This document shows positions 22,501-34,910 of a DNA stretch of 64,000 bases, piece after piece. Position numbers and translations under genes: made by a program. The stretch is taken from assembly GCA_038093515.1 (NCBI GenBank), contig JBBPSI010000071.1, forward strand, positions 1-64,000. The letters run 5' to 3'. The DNA comes from Butyriboletus loyo (lineage: Eukaryota; Basidiomycota; Agaricomycetes; Boletales; Boletaceae). Under the pieces are notes generated by a model that saw only the letters and a list, made by a program, of their open reading frames with translations, made no database searches and was not told the DNA's origin. Position 1 is the stretch's first letter, and every line of letters starts with the position of its first letter.

Positions 22501-23424
22501 TGACCGTTCGGTAGGGATTCGATGTAAATGTTGTCTAGAGTACGCCGGTAGGTAGCTTGGACGGCATTGTCCTGCATGTTGGGCCCATAAGAGGAAAAAG
22601 AGAGATTGTGAATTGGCAGCATACGTCCGGACGGGGAGCGATTGTAGATGGCGACGTGATAATCTTTTCGACCATGTTCTGAAACTGAGCCACTTGAACC
22701 ATTTGAAGCGCTCACCTGTACGGCCAACAAAGACCTCTGTGGGTATAGGCTCCTCGCCCTTGGAGGAATAGTCCTCAAGTTCGTCTAAGTCGATCTCGTC
22801 CTTTTGAGTGAGGTCTTCAAAAGGGTTCCAGGGACACTCAGCGTTTATCGTCTTGACCTTGCCGGTTTCTAGTTCGATGGACAAAAGCGACGTTTCTTTC
22901 TTTCCAACGAACACACGTTCGTCGTCTTCTCTGTCGAATTTAAAAGGGGACAATTCGACGAGCTGCGACATGGATATGGAGAGTGGTTGCAAAGGACTGG
23001 TAGGGGTTGGCATGACATATATGTCACCGGTTTGGGGCTCAATGATGTAGAGTTCCTGGTGAATGTCGTCTTCATCGGTCAGGTCATAGTCAATGGTAGC
23101 GTGCTTAGTGCGGACAAGAGGGGCGAGGCTGAAAGGGATGTCGCTGGATGCGGCGGACATGGACCACAGGCGCTGACCGGATGTGCGATTGACGGCATGG
23201 AAGCTGCCGTCGATGGATGCGACGAGGACAATGTCGATGAGCTTTGTGTTTTCGGCATCGTCGCCGAGGGTGTGTTTCGAAGGAGTGCGTGTCCAGGCAC
23301 GAGCGCCATTGAGCGACTTGGGGTGTCGAGCGGAGAGGACGTCGCGGTGGAGGGCAAGAGTGTGAGCGAGGACGATGGCGAGGAAGAAGGAGAAGAAGAA
23401 AAGGCAGAAAAGGATTGGACGCAT
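19600..23424 (-). CDS. IRE1: IRE1 ER-stress sensor kinase/endoribonuclease
   Basis: Six exons join in phase to 1168 residues: 23424-22716, 22663-22408, 22350-21116, 21040-20188, 20117-19850 and 19785-19600. A signal peptide (PILFCLFFFSFFLAIVLA) leads into the luminal domain (VLVASIDGSFHAVNRTSG, repeated beta-propeller motifs). One membrane segment lies near 515-540 (LSAALGTVLLAMVFGSTW). A basic linker (KKRKAHRRRRGKKGKG) precedes the kinase, which starts GFGSHGTVVYQG with VAVKRL, HRDIKPHN and DFGICKKL intact. The KEN ribonuclease domain has RALRNKKHHYQDLPDHVK. All catalytic signatures look intact. It senses unfolded protein in the ER and splices the HAC1-type mRNA. Intron 4 begins GCAAGT, a GC-AG intron. 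It is divergent from JIP5. Confidence 0.95.
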
Positions 23425-23567
23425 CGGTCAGGAAACGTCCATGGATGATGGCAGAAAAGCGGCGCTGAGAACCTACATCGGCTGCGCTGTGTCAAACGCC
23501 GCAGTCGGCAACACCCAGCAAATGATTTCCTACTAATCCAACTAAGTACTAACATCAGAGATCGAAA
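23425..23567. promoter_or_regulatory. 143-bp bidirectional promoter, IRE1 / JIP5
   Basis: Only 143 bp separate the start codons of two divergent genes, so both core promoters and 5' UTRs must lie here or overlap coding sequence. No clear TATA box is seen. The two genes may therefore be co-regulated; that is inference. Confidence 0.6.
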
Positions 23568-25099
23568 ATGCCAGACATCCCAGTCGGCTCGCAGATATTC
23601 GACCTTGCTTTTCATCCTTCCAACACAACCGTATACACTGGTCTTCTCAATGGCTCGGTAAAGGCGTTCCGATACGACGAACAAGGCCAGCACCATCAGA
23701 CCTTCTCACTTAGGCCCTCCAAGCGTTCCTGTCGGTGTCTCGCTACCAATCAAGATGGCTCTCATCTCTTCGTCGCAGGAAGGGCCAAGTCCATTTTGTA
23801 CGTTTGTCCCCCTTGACTCGGTCCAGGCCTTGCCAATCCAACACACCTAGCATCGTCGACACGTCCACAGGCACGATTTTTGACACCCGTAAAGATGCGC
23901 ACGAGTAAGTCCCTCACCCTCGCACCACTAGGCCATCCTTTCACATTGTCAGTGGCCGAGTAGCTCACCTGTGAATCGCGTGAAACATCTCCTCCCCAAC
24001 ATGTTTTGCACCGGCGACGATGACGGCGTAATCAAGGTCTGTCTCCTTCTACGTGAGCGACACCCACCCATACGCATGTACCACCCTAGCTTTGGGACAC
24101 GCGAAGACCACAGGAAATACGCCGGTATACCCACCATTTTGATTTTATCTCCGACTTTTTATGGCTCGGCGACAAAAAGCAACTTGTATCTACAAGGTAA
24201 TTATTTACTAACTGCTCTTTCACCTTTCTTATCCTGCTCTCCCGACACAAAGCGCAGATGGTACGCTGTCGGTGATGGATGTACGTGGAAAGAAATCGGA
24301 GCCGCTGGCACGATCCGAAGACCAGGAGGACGAACTGTTGTCCATCGTTGCTATAAGAAAGTAAGTACGTCTTTTCTTCGCTGTGTTGGACTGTGGACTT
24401 CTTCTCTGGGACTTGCAGTGGGACAAAGGTCGTCGTCGGTACTCAATTAGGAATCCTTTCGATATTCAATCGCAGTCAAGGATGGGGTGACTGTGTCGAC
24501 AGAATTCCCGGGTAGGTCACGACTCTGAAGAATTTATCGGTTTTCATTTGAACTTGTACAGACACCCACAGTCCATTGACGCGCTCTGTGCCTTACCATC
24601 CTCATATCCCTCTTCCCACTCCACTATTCTTACGGGATCGTCAGATGGCCTTCTACGTGCTGTGCAGCTATTTCCTACCAAACTCCTCGGTGTCGTTGCT
24701 GATCACGGGTCGTTCCCCATCGAAAGGATCGTAGTCGACCAAAACGGTGAAGGAAGATGGATAGGTAGTGCGGGACACGAAGACACGCTCAAGATGACAG
24801 ATCTCAAAGATGTTTTTGAGGATGAGGATGGCGATGGCGACCAGGGGCTCGATCCACCCACTCCCGCCGGCGAATTTCGTCCAGATAAGGATGACCTTGG
24901 TAATGAAGACCAGGCACACTCTGACGGAACTCCCGAGGTTCTGGAAGCTGAGCGAGGAGATGAATCGCAGGATTCCGATTCTGATGCGCCCAAGGAGAAG
25001 AAAAGGAAACGAAAGGGGGGGAAGGACTCCTTGGTGGGAAAGAAAAAGAAAGGGCGAAATGAGATTGATGCCGGACCGTCCTTTTTCTCTGGTTTATAG
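23568..25099 (+). CDS. JIP5: JIP5-like WD40 ribosome-biogenesis protein
   Basis: Seven exons join in phase to 400 residues: 23568-23797, 23851-23904, 23964-24036, 24090-24196, 24253-24360, 24419-24511 and 24562-25099. The N-terminus IFDLAFHPSNTTVYTGLLNG begins a WD40 propeller; FCTGDDDGVIKLWDTRR, DGTLSVMDVRGKKSEPLA and TGSSDGLLRAVQLFP are later blades. The C-terminus is acidic, then strongly basic (KEKKRKRKGGK and VGKKKKGR) and ends PSFFSGL. This order is that of yeast JIP5 / human WDR55, nucleolar proteins of 60S biogenesis. The start at 23568 is the first ATG of the exon and gives the family N-terminus. Confidence 0.9.
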
Positions 25100-26869
25100 G
25101 GATGAGATGTTCTCGTTCATCGGTTAGTTTGAGTCTAGAAACTCTGAGCAGCAGATGTAAATCTCCATTCGTTTCCATTCCTCACTAGTCCGCATGCTAT
25201 ACCGTGCTGGCCATAGTGTTCTTGGGAAATCCCCATCTCCCATTGGATGGTTTTCACTCAACCTGGGAGGTAGTCAGAGGCGTGGTATATAAAGACAACT
25301 CACGGAACCGTTCTTCTTGGACATGTGCTTTTGAGTGAGACCTCGGTGGCAGTATTGGATACACGCGTACCTCTGTCATGGAAGACTGACACCCTATTGG
25401 GGGCTTCACACCCCAGCCTCTCACCAACAATCCGCGAGCGAGCTGGACCATTTTCTGACGGGTAGGCCTAATCAAGTGGGGTCCCATCCGGCGCCTGCCC
25501 GACCGCGGAAGCAAATGAGTCGGGCATCATATCGGCCAGTGATGGTAGCGACACCGAGATACCGATCCGCAATTACGCGTAATTACAAGTGCCTCACGGC
25601 CGTCGACAGAGCCAGCGGAGATGTGGGGACAATACTCTCATCGATTCCCGATATTTGCGGAGGTACGTGGAAATCCCACTGAGCAGGTGGGGTAGATTTG
25701 CAGTTGAAATCGACACGGGTGTGTGGGTCTTTCTCAGGCGAGCTATGCATATGTGTTCTTCCAGCCTCTGGGACCCGTATCACAGAAGATTCGCCGAGCC
25801 AAAACGTAAGCCTCATCTCAGAGCCGGGCTTTGCCGATTGGCTCGCAACGTGTATTTGGACATTATTATCTTTGGTACGCAGATGACTGGGGTGCGTGGA
25901 TTCAAAGTGGCTGAAGCTGTCCGAGGATCACGAACTCGAAATTGAATCATCGAGTTGGTGCGATGAACTCACACATACCCCTGCTTCGGGAAACAATGGT
26001 CGTACTAACGGGAGGAGGTCAGATAAAGAGAGAGCTGTCAATCGCGTTTCGCCGAATCATTTCCATGTTCTCACCGGTGGTTGCGTGTGCAATGACGCAA
26101 CTTACGCCACACCCTCATCGCGTCCCTCTATACAGTCAAAAGAGGAAGATCTTGGCACATGCTTCTTCGGACCGGTTCATCGTATGGAGGCCCATTTCCC
26201 ATCAAAAGGGTCAGGGCAGACTGAAAGGGAGAATGAGGATGGGTAAAAACCAGATGGACCCGACGGAAAGCCACGGTAGCTGTGGGAGACAGACGAAATG
26301 ATGATAGTCCAGCCCAGATAGGAAACCCAGTGGTATCAGGACCAGGTACGACTGCATCATGAAATGGAGGCTGAGCAGAATCAGACAAGTCTGATGCGCC
26401 CACGGACGGGGTCGTGTCCCAAGAAGCACATATTCGTTTTCTTTCGTAATACGGCCTGCCTCGAGAACTGTGAACAAGAAGTGGGCTACTCTAGCGATGG
26501 ATATCCGAGGAGAATGACATGCAGCATGGGATATGCTTTCCACGCCGGGGTGCCCCTGTAAGCGGGTTACGGTTGATAGAGATTCCGCATCATCGCAACG
26601 AGGATCAAATCCGTAATGGGCCTGGTAGACCCCCGGGCACAGCGAGAACAATTCAGGCGGCCGAGCGGTGCAATTAACACGGAACTAAACTCTGCGCGGG
26701 AAGAAGAACAACTCAAATTCGCCCTTCCTGATGGCGTGGCTGTACGCAAGACTAATCGGGCTCGGATCCTGGTTCACCTTCACTAGCACCGCCAGTGCCG
26801 ACCGCAGTGACTACCAAGTTACCACTACTGCGGACCGCCGAGTAATCCCTTTTAGTCTTCGCCTTCATC
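25100..26869. other. 1.8-kb stretch without a supported gene
   Basis: Many short overlapping frames occur on both strands but none shows a domain or a phase-consistent exon series. GGTATATAAAGAC at about 25276 is a TATA-like element. The last 100 bp should contain the promoter and 5' UTR of the ALDH7 gene. Confidence 0.45.
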
Positions 26870-29064
26870 ATGCTGTCACGAAACACGGTCGTGTCTCTTC
26901 GCTATGCCCGCGGCGCCAGCAGGTCTAGTATCCGAAACTTGTCGGCAAGAGCCTCGACTATTCTCGGGGCTTTGGACATACCCCTCTCGACGGAGGTCCC
27001 CGGAGTGTATGACGGGAGATGGGGAGGAACCGGTGACATTCTTGAGAGCGTCTGCCCAGCAACCGGTGAACTCCTGGCACGTGTCCAGTCGGTACGTTCT
27101 CGTTACACTATCACCGCCGCTAGGCTGATTCAGGTAGGCATCACCGCGCGACCTGCGTGAAGCCTTGGATAAGTCCAAAGAAGCATATATATTCCTCAGG
27201 AAGTTACCCGCTCCGCGACGTGGCAATGTATTGAGGCAGCTCCGAGAAGCGCTCGCGGCCAAGGTGGGAAGCGTCGCCCGGTACATATCCCGTTTTTTAC
27301 CGTTCGGATCCTTTTAGCGGGATGCACTTGGTGCCCTTGTCTCCCTCGAGATGGGTAAGATCAAGACAGAAGGCATTGGTGAAGTACAAGAATTCGTGGA
27401 CATCGTACGCGAAACATGTTGGTCATCTCCACACTTTGCTAAATCATCTGGCTCTGCAGTGTGATTATGCCGTCGGCTTGTCCCGAATGATGAATGGCAG
27501 GGTCGTGGCATCAGAGCGCACCGGCCACACCATTTTGGAAGGTTAATTCACTCTCGGTGACTTTTCACTCTTTGGTAGCTCTTTTTATTGACCCTCTTTC
27601 ACGTATAGTCCCAAATCCTCTTGGCGTTGTCGGTGTCTTGACCGCGTTCAACTTCCCTGTCGCAGTCTATGGGTGGTGCGTGTTTGGAACCATTTCTCTG
27701 CCCCTTGCGTGTACAGTCGGATCTTACCGCCGCCTCTGCACAGGAACTTTTCGCTGTCTTTTGCAGCTGGAAATGCAAATGTCTGGAAGCCTTCGCCCAC
27801 TACTCCCCTGTGTGCTATCGCCGTGACAAAGATAATTGCTGACGTATTGGAACGCAATGGGATCCCAGGCGCTGCATCTACCCTGGTTACCGGAGGCAAG
27901 GACCTCGGTGAGGCTATTGTAAATGATGCGGACATCCCATTAGGTTAGCTATTCATGGTCCCCGCCACCTGATTATTGACCGTTTCGTTTCTAGTGTCAT
28001 TCACTGGCAGCGAAGCTGTTGGCCGTGTGGTCGGCAGGGCTGTTCAGTCTCGTTTTGGAAAATCAATCCTGGAGTTAGGAGGAAATAATGGTATGTATTT
28101 TGGGTCTATCATGACTGACCCGAGATACCTAGTTTCTCCTTTTGGCTTACAATGGTCAAATAGCTTCAATTGTCATGCCGGATGCAGATTTATCCATGGC
28201 TGTACCTGCGGTCTTTTTTGGTGCTGTGGGCACTGCAGGACAACGGTGCACAACGACAAGGAGACTATTCCTTCATCGCGATATTGCCCCACATTTCCTC
28301 AGTGCACTCCAGAAACTCTATGCTTCTGTTAGGGTTGGAGATCCCCTCGTGGGAAACACGCTACTTGGCCCCTTGCATACCAGCACGGCGGTCGGAGTCT
28401 TTTCCAGCGCTGTTGAAAGACTCCGAGAGACGGGCGCTCAGATATTGACGGGTGGACAGCGATATGACCAGGATGGTCTTCGCCAAGGGAATTTTGTACA
28501 GCCTACTATCGCGATTCCTAAATCCGTGGATCCGATAGATGCTATCTGGAGCACGGAGACGTTTGCACCCGTATTGAATGTCGGTGTTTTCGACGAACTC
28601 GAAGAGGCAATTGGCTGGAACAACGCTGTTCCACAAGGGCTTTCCAGCAGCTTGTGGACGCGGGATATGCGTAACCTCGGGAAATGGATTGGTCCGGAAG
28701 GTTCCGACACTGGGATCGTTAATGTTTGTGTCCTGGTTTGGGTCCGGGTGGCTTGCTGACTCTCGTATGCAGGTCAATGTTGGCACTAGTGGAGCTGAGA
28801 TTGGTGCCGCGTTCGGAGGCAACAAGGTCAGTAGTTTGACCTGCGAGCAATTGAATGCCTTCCTTACCCACCAATGCTTGTCTGTTGTAGAGCACCGGCT
28901 GGTAAGTTCAGTGGCTCAGTTAGTCGTGGACCGAGGTTCACAACCTTTTCAGGGGCCGCGAGTCAGGTGGCGATGCATGGAAACAGTATGTGCGCTGGAG
29001 TGCATGCACTCTAAACTTTTCGGATGCTGCACCTCTGGCACAAGGCGTCGATTTTTCGGCGTGA
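26870..29064 (+). CDS. ALDH7-family aldehyde dehydrogenase (alpha-aminoadipic semialdehyde type)
   Basis: Eleven exons join in phase to 538 residues: 26870-27091, 27138-27263, 27318-27404, 27460-27541, 27609-27675, 27744-27943, 27995-28090, 28164-28723, 28773-28826, 28891-28901 and 28953-29064. The N-terminus ([19 protein letters not shown]) looks like a mitochondrial presequence. Landmarks are [36 protein letters not shown], the general-base site ILELGGNN and the catalytic cysteine in [40 protein letters not shown] is the ALDH7/antiquitin signature, and the last-but-one exon is only 11 nt. The family oxidises alpha-aminoadipic semialdehyde in lysine breakdown; substrate here is inferred. Confidence 0.92.
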
Positions 29065-29760
29065 CGGAGAGGCAATGCCGTACGCCACCGAACAGCTGTA
29101 CTACAAGGCACGAACGCTCGTCGGAAATGAGTCCATTCCTGTTTATGAATCTTAGTTACTTCATTCATATCACGATGACCGGAATTATGAGTCAAGGCCT
29201 ACATCCATGTACGGTAAATACCCGTTACTGCGCTTGTACTATTACAAGAATAGCGATGGACAGTGTACCCGTGAGCGATCGGTGTCGTGAGTGATATATA
29301 AACGTGAGAGTCGTCCATTTTCACCGACAATCCAGGATCTCGCCCAGCCTTGCAACAACTTTCCCTAGTGCCTGTCAAACAGGGTGTCAGGAATCCAACC
29401 GCAAGGGGGAAAGGGGGGCCATGAGTACGTTGGTATGACATCCCGCCCAGGGGGGTCCTGATGCCTTGTTAATTCGGAGGCAGTGTCCCAGTGAATGCGG
29501 CATCGCTAACGTGAGGGCATTCAGACCGATTGCACCTCGTACAATGCCGATTATAAGAACGTTGGGTGATTATCTTACAGGAGTATTAACTCCACCTCTA
29601 CCGTTATTATCCTCCTTGACATCTCCGCAATTCTGTAGTTCCTTCGAGGCCCTTGGCTGTACCCTCCGTTGCCAGTGCCCTGTTTGTGACTGCAAGGTCA
29701 CGAATCCGACTATCCAGCCGATGCAAACACCTGACGACCTTCCCTGGCCCGAGTTGGGCA
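29065..29760. other. Spacer before the next plus-strand gene
   Basis: About 700 bp following the ALDH7 stop. The plus-strand frame at 29466-29987 and the minus-strand frame at 29199-29441 have no family signal. It probably carries the 3' end of ALDH7 and the promoter of the next gene. Confidence 0.45.
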
Positions 29761-31511
29761 ATGTCTCGAGAGGCGCTACTCGCGGTAATCAAGGTCAAAA
29801 GGGTGCATTGGGGCCTTCCGACCAGGGAGGTTGCTGCGTGCTACAGCTACGAGTACAACCCGGCGTGCTCTGCGTCAAGCTGAATCGACGCTCAAGCGAG
29901 TGGTATCGCACGCTCGACAACGAGGTAAATCGTGCTCTCAAACTCACAAAAACATACTGGAGAAAGGCACGGAGACGCCAGGACTAGTCAGTAACTATGT
30001 CTTCCCCCCTGTTCGCGTGGATCTTGTCATTGACGTGAACATGCTTTCTTCGTTCTTCCGTGCACAGTGATGCCCGTGCTGACCAGGATCATATGGAGCT
30101 GCATGAATGGCTGCAGCAACTTAAAGATAAAACCATGTCCCATCTCGAGGTACTCATGCAAAAAGGCGACATCCAGGGCCCTCCATATGTCATGCCCGAC
30201 GATATCGAATTAACCTTTCTACGGAAATTTATAGAGCGACATAATGCGGGTATCCCTCACAACCCTCGTCTTCGCCACCTCGGGCCGAGTGCGCAGCCTC
30301 CACATATAGAAGAGTCGATGGAAATGTCCACGCCTGAATTATCTGACCCCGGCTATCCTCCACCGGGTTTAGTCGACCAGATGGCACGCCTTCAGCCAGG
30401 TATGCGAAACTTGCTCCCCATCTACCTAGATCTAGTAAATCAGAACATTCGCCATCCAGAGAGCGCTTCCAGTGTGTCAAGTCCCAATTATGCACATTCC
30501 CCGGGAACATCGCACCGTTCTCATCTCATCAGACCCCCGTCGTCGCCTTCCACAGCGACGTATGAACAGTTGATACAAGAGGCTCGAGCATCAGGTCGGA
30601 TGATATTTGACATATTGTATGACGTGGCAACAAGGTCTGACTGTACTGCAAGGTCAATTTCTGCAGGATGCTAGAACCTCGCTGTCCCGAGCGCAGTCAC
30701 AGACACAAGACGTATTCCAGCGGTATACCGCATGTCTAGAAGCCGAAGCTCGTGCGAGGCGGGAGGTAGCCCTTGCCGAACAGCATCGTGATGAATTGAG
30801 TAAGTGCTATGGGCCAAGGGCGCGAGAACAATTCACTAATGGATTAATCAGTGTCTGCGCTCCTCTCACGAACACAGACAACGGTCGGTACGTAAGATGG
30901 GCATTCGGACCTCCCTTTTCCGTGGTTCTCACAAGATCACGACAAAGAATATCCACGTCATTCATCGTTACCTCATGAGGATGTTGGGAATTCCCAACAT
31001 GCACAGCATCCGCAACACAATCAGCAAGACGTAAGATCAGGCATTCGTTGCATAAGAGGGGCCGGTTAACTCTATGACAGTATTCATCGCACCATCTTGC
31101 GGAGCGGAGGCCGTCGGTTGACATGATGACCCACAATAGCCCTAGGTCGCTCGATTGGCGGCAACCGGATGTGTCGAGCTCATATACACTGGATGCGATT
31201 CCTCAGTCCGAGGTAGGGAAAATTCTCTTCCCGTCTCCTTGGACCTAAATTTACTGAGTAGATTCGCTCATCAAGCGACTCATTCAAGCCCGAGCGCAAG
31301 CACTCGCGGAGCTGGGAGCAGGGTGGTCAGGTTGATATTCATAGTATGTGTCTGCGTTGTCATGGACCGGGGGGATAATTTGACTTTTCGAGGTACCTCA
31401 GTCCTTCAAGATGTCACAGGTTTACCATCGCGAAAACGAATACATCACATGGTCGATCCAGGGGGACACAGTGCCTCTCTGATGTCCCAGACGATGGCAC
31501 TGCCTCTATAG
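29761..31511 (+). CDS. Unknown protein with helical, Gln/His-rich regions
   Basis: Nine exons join in phase to 414 residues in my model: 29761-29793, 29847-29924, 30087-30623, 30667-30799, 30852-30887, 30936-31030, 31081-31212, 31262-31343 and 31393-31511. The middle reads ELHEWLQQLKDKTMSHLEVL, DDIELTFLRKFIERHNAG, then a Pro/Ser segment and a helix (ARARREVALAEQHRDELS). A Gln/His-rich stretch (HPQHNQQD) and SRKRIHHMVDPG follow. The first two exons and the final exon are uncertain. An alternative frame of the last exon stays open to about 31540, and weak coding signal continues beyond, so this may be the N-terminal part of the CCCH zinc-finger gene that follows. Confidence 0.5.
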
Positions 31512-32558
31512 ATATTTTGTGTGCGCTGGTCGCCTCTCGGTATTCATAATTATGCCCGGGGAGGCTCTGGTGTTCAAAGCCAAGTTTGGGGGGATGCTGG
31601 ATACCGCATTGTCGTTCCGCGCAGCTTCGTATCTATTTCATCTGCATGGTCGCTTTATTTGTATAATCACGGACAACCATTTTCTGACCGCATCTGTCAT
31701 CTCCTGGCGTCGCTATTCATTGCTTTGCTTGCTTGTGTTATCAGCCTGTATCAGGACCGCTGTATCCCCCCGCTGCTATTTTATATTCGGGAGTTTGGAT
31801 CAATCCACGATGCTACCTTGTGAAAATATTTGGACAACGTGACCTGCAATAAGTTCGCGAGGACCCTGGGAGCAGATATCCTCTTCCAAGCGGCCACGGT
31901 AATGTTGATCGTTCTGCCAGTGGGACCGGGCGTAGTAATCGCCAGTCGCGTGAATATTCGTGTACATTCCCACCAGATATTGGGCAGATGCGTGGTCCGT
32001 GTTGATTATGTAACGCAATGTGTGTGTATGTTTCGCCGAGCGCTTGGAGCCAACGGGCGAAAAGAGAATGGACGTCGAACTTGTTCGGAAATGCTCAACC
32101 TCAGCCCCGCCAGTCGTCCTGAACCTCCACCTCTCCACCCGATGGGCCCCCATCGCATCCCCCGCCGGTCCATCGCCTGTAGCAGCTGACACGAAGCGCT
32201 TTGGCCGGATGGTCTGATGACTCAAACCTTTCAGGTTGTGCACGACTACTTTGACCTGTTGAACGCTTTGTCCCAACGTCGTCCGCCCTGAGATGCTCGT
32301 GGTGATGGGACACGCTTGGACAATAAGGGGCCGTGACACCAGTGGTCGGGATAATCGCGTGCCGCACACGTGTAGGCCGCATCTCATCTGTTAAAAGGCG
32401 TTTGTGGTGTCCGTCACAGATGCATTATCCATCCTATCATTTTCACTCCCGAAACGACTCGTTGTCTAAATCTTTGTCTCCGGGTGCTTCCTCGTGTCTC
32501 GCACCTTTGAAACGCTTCTCTGCTTGCCGTGGTTCCGAGATCACGCGTCTTGAGCAAG
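31512..32558. other. Ambiguous stretch, possible missed exons
   Basis: Plus-strand pieces such as MDVELVRKCSTSAPP (about 32075) and VVHDYFDLLNALSQRRPP (about 32236) look coding-like but could not be joined with valid splice sites. A 195-codon minus-strand frame (32387-31800) lacks any family feature. Either exons linking the two flanking genes or an ordinary intergenic region. Confidence 0.35.
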
Positions 32559-34033
32559 ATGAACGGGTTACCGTCGCGTCGTCCAAATTATCGTAGTGAG
32601 TTCGCCTAGTCGGCTCAAAGGGAAAACGAGGCCTGATTACCACCAAAAGCGAAGCTGTGTCGTAACTTCGTCGCCGGAGACTGCCCTTTTGGTCGAAAAT
32701 GCAGTTTCCTCCATCCCGCGTTGAGAATCAATCCTCCTCCTTCCTTACTTGCACAACAACTCTTTGATTGGAACGCGTTTCTGCCACAACTGCTCGCCCT
32801 CTCTCATCAGCAAGGAACTCGGACAAAGATGCCACCGCGATCGCCACCGCAGCCCCAAGGTCCACGGTTCATTGACGAGGACCCATCACCGTCAACTTCA
32901 CTCCTACTCTCTACGTCTGACTGTACCTCTTTGGAACAGATGCCGGGGAGTAGGCGATCCAGCCGACGAAAGAAATACCCGTGTAGACATCTCATTCGAA
33001 CAGGGGGGTGGTGTCCGGCCGGAGCACAATGTAGATTGTAAGTCCTTCCGTATATGCCACTGTGTGGCGAATCTGATTTATCGTTGTTAGTCACCATGAC
33101 ATGGCTGCAATGCCTTCCGCGGGCGTTCGAAAGGCGGAACATACACCACCATTCGAAACTGATGCATACAGGCAAGGTCGAACCATCAGTGGTGGCGTTC
33201 GGATGGGTGTACAGCCGTCATCTCCGCTGATTGTAAAGTATGGGCATTTGGAGCCTCTTCGATACACTGAAGCTGAGCCAGTGCAGCCATGTTCGTCCCC
33301 GCGTTACCTCTAATCGAGTGCCATCATGCTCAATGACCTTTCAGACCAACCTATGTATTGGCCTAATTACACTTGGCAACCATATCAGCCGTACTACGCC
33401 ACTGCACCCCCAACGACCGTCGTACCTGTCCCCGTTACTGCAGCCCCATCCTCGGTCATACAGCAGAGCGTTCATCCTCCGCCCCAAACTCGAGCGCAAA
33501 CTGTACCACTAAGCGAAACTCAGACTAGCCTTCCGTTAGGGGCGTATGAAGTAAATGGAACGACGTACTTTCCTACATCCATGCCTTCTGTTCCCCCGCC
33601 TGCTCCGGTTACATATTCAATTCCCGTTCACCCAGTGTCATATAGCCATCCGATGGCTCCCGCATACCCGTGCTATGCACCTCCTACCCTACCTGTAAGT
33701 TACTACGACGTTCCGGATCAAAGGACGAATGTTCGCCGGCAGACCTCCTTTGATCCTTTTGCCTCGGACCCAATGATGACCAGCCAACTACCTGTCATTC
33801 CTCAACTCGAGGACTACCAAATGTCGTGTATCTGGTATGACGTTCCTCCGCCCCCACTTTCACCACCGTCTGCACCGACTGGCGATCTGGTATCGACGAC
33901 CAATGACAAGCCGCCGGTCATCCGGAATTCAGAACACGAATTCCCTTATCGGCCTCCGAAAGACCAGCGGGTAGGCCACGCGCGTCGCATCAGCGTCAAC
34001 ATCAAGAAACAAGGTCGTGCCAACAGTAGCTGA
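32559..34033 (+). CDS. CCCH zinc-finger protein
   Basis: Exons 32559-32592, 32650-33037, 33091-33302 and 33345-34033 join in phase to 440 residues. A canonical CX7CX5CX3H finger lies at residues 15-33 (LCRNFVAGDCPFGRKCSFLH). A second, longer-spaced finger (YPCRHLIRTGGWCPAGAQC, then RFHH) spans about 125-147, formed across the exon 2/3 junction. The C-terminal half is Pro/Tyr/Gln-rich (YWPNYTWQPYQPYY, PPPPLSPPSAP) and ends with a basic piece, HARRISVNIKKQG. CCCH fingers of this kind usually bind RNA. The intron 33303-33344 is short and was placed by phase. The true N-terminus may lie in upstream exons from 29.8 kb on. Confidence 0.72.
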
Positions 34034-34910
34034 TGAACAGTTTTTTTCCGATTTTAGATGCGGCACGGTCCGCGCCTCATCCTTTTTGGGTCTCGTTTCT
34101 CTTGGTTTCTGAGCAAAAGGTGGAGCGTTGTATGTATACGCTACCTAGCAAGTGTTTTTCTTGTCTCTGCATCCTTTATGTCCAACCATATCCATATTAC
34201 GATCTAACCTCCCAATCTTTTCATCGATCAATCATGTACTTACCACACGATATCTGTCACCCTTATCATTCAACAAGGCATTGATTTCCCCCCTCTTTTC
34301 TTCTTTATCATGCATCCTGTCTGTAGATGGTAGACTTGTTACGAATTGTGGTGTTGCGTGTTTCTTGTCCGTTATATCAGATGGTTTGCCGCTAGCACTT
34401 GTAGTAGCACACAAGCTCGGTTGACATCGGTCCTTCGTCGGACCCCCCTCGACTTCATACCATCCGATCTGATCACGCACAATGCCAAGTCTTCAAAATA
34501 TCACTAATGAACACACGCAGAGACACAGACCCCAAGGCCTGCTCGCTGAGACGTTCCTGCCGCTTGTGCAGGATTCAAAAGCTTACGATTACTCTGCGTC
34601 TCGTTAAAAAAATGGGCACAAGGGGAAAAGAGAAAATGCCAGGGGTGTATGATACATACAAGAAAAATGCCAGATGTGTAAATAAATAAATATGGTTTGG
34701 AAGACAACGTCCCAAGATACCCGATCAAAAGAAAACAAAAAGCAGGGTCATTATGTAAGATAAAACACCACGTTCTCCACGCCAACTGCACCGAACCTTG
34801 TCATTATGCGTCCCGGAGTTTGTCGCTCCCGAAACACGGTCTCACAGGCGTGGACACGTAGCCCAGTGCAATATAAGGCCAAAAAGGAACCGATTGCGGC
34901 ATCACAAACA

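Noticed and set aside
31800..32387. A 195-codon minus-strand ORF
   Set aside because: No ATG-initiated family signal, biased toward chance openness opposite coding-like plus-strand pieces, no splice partners.
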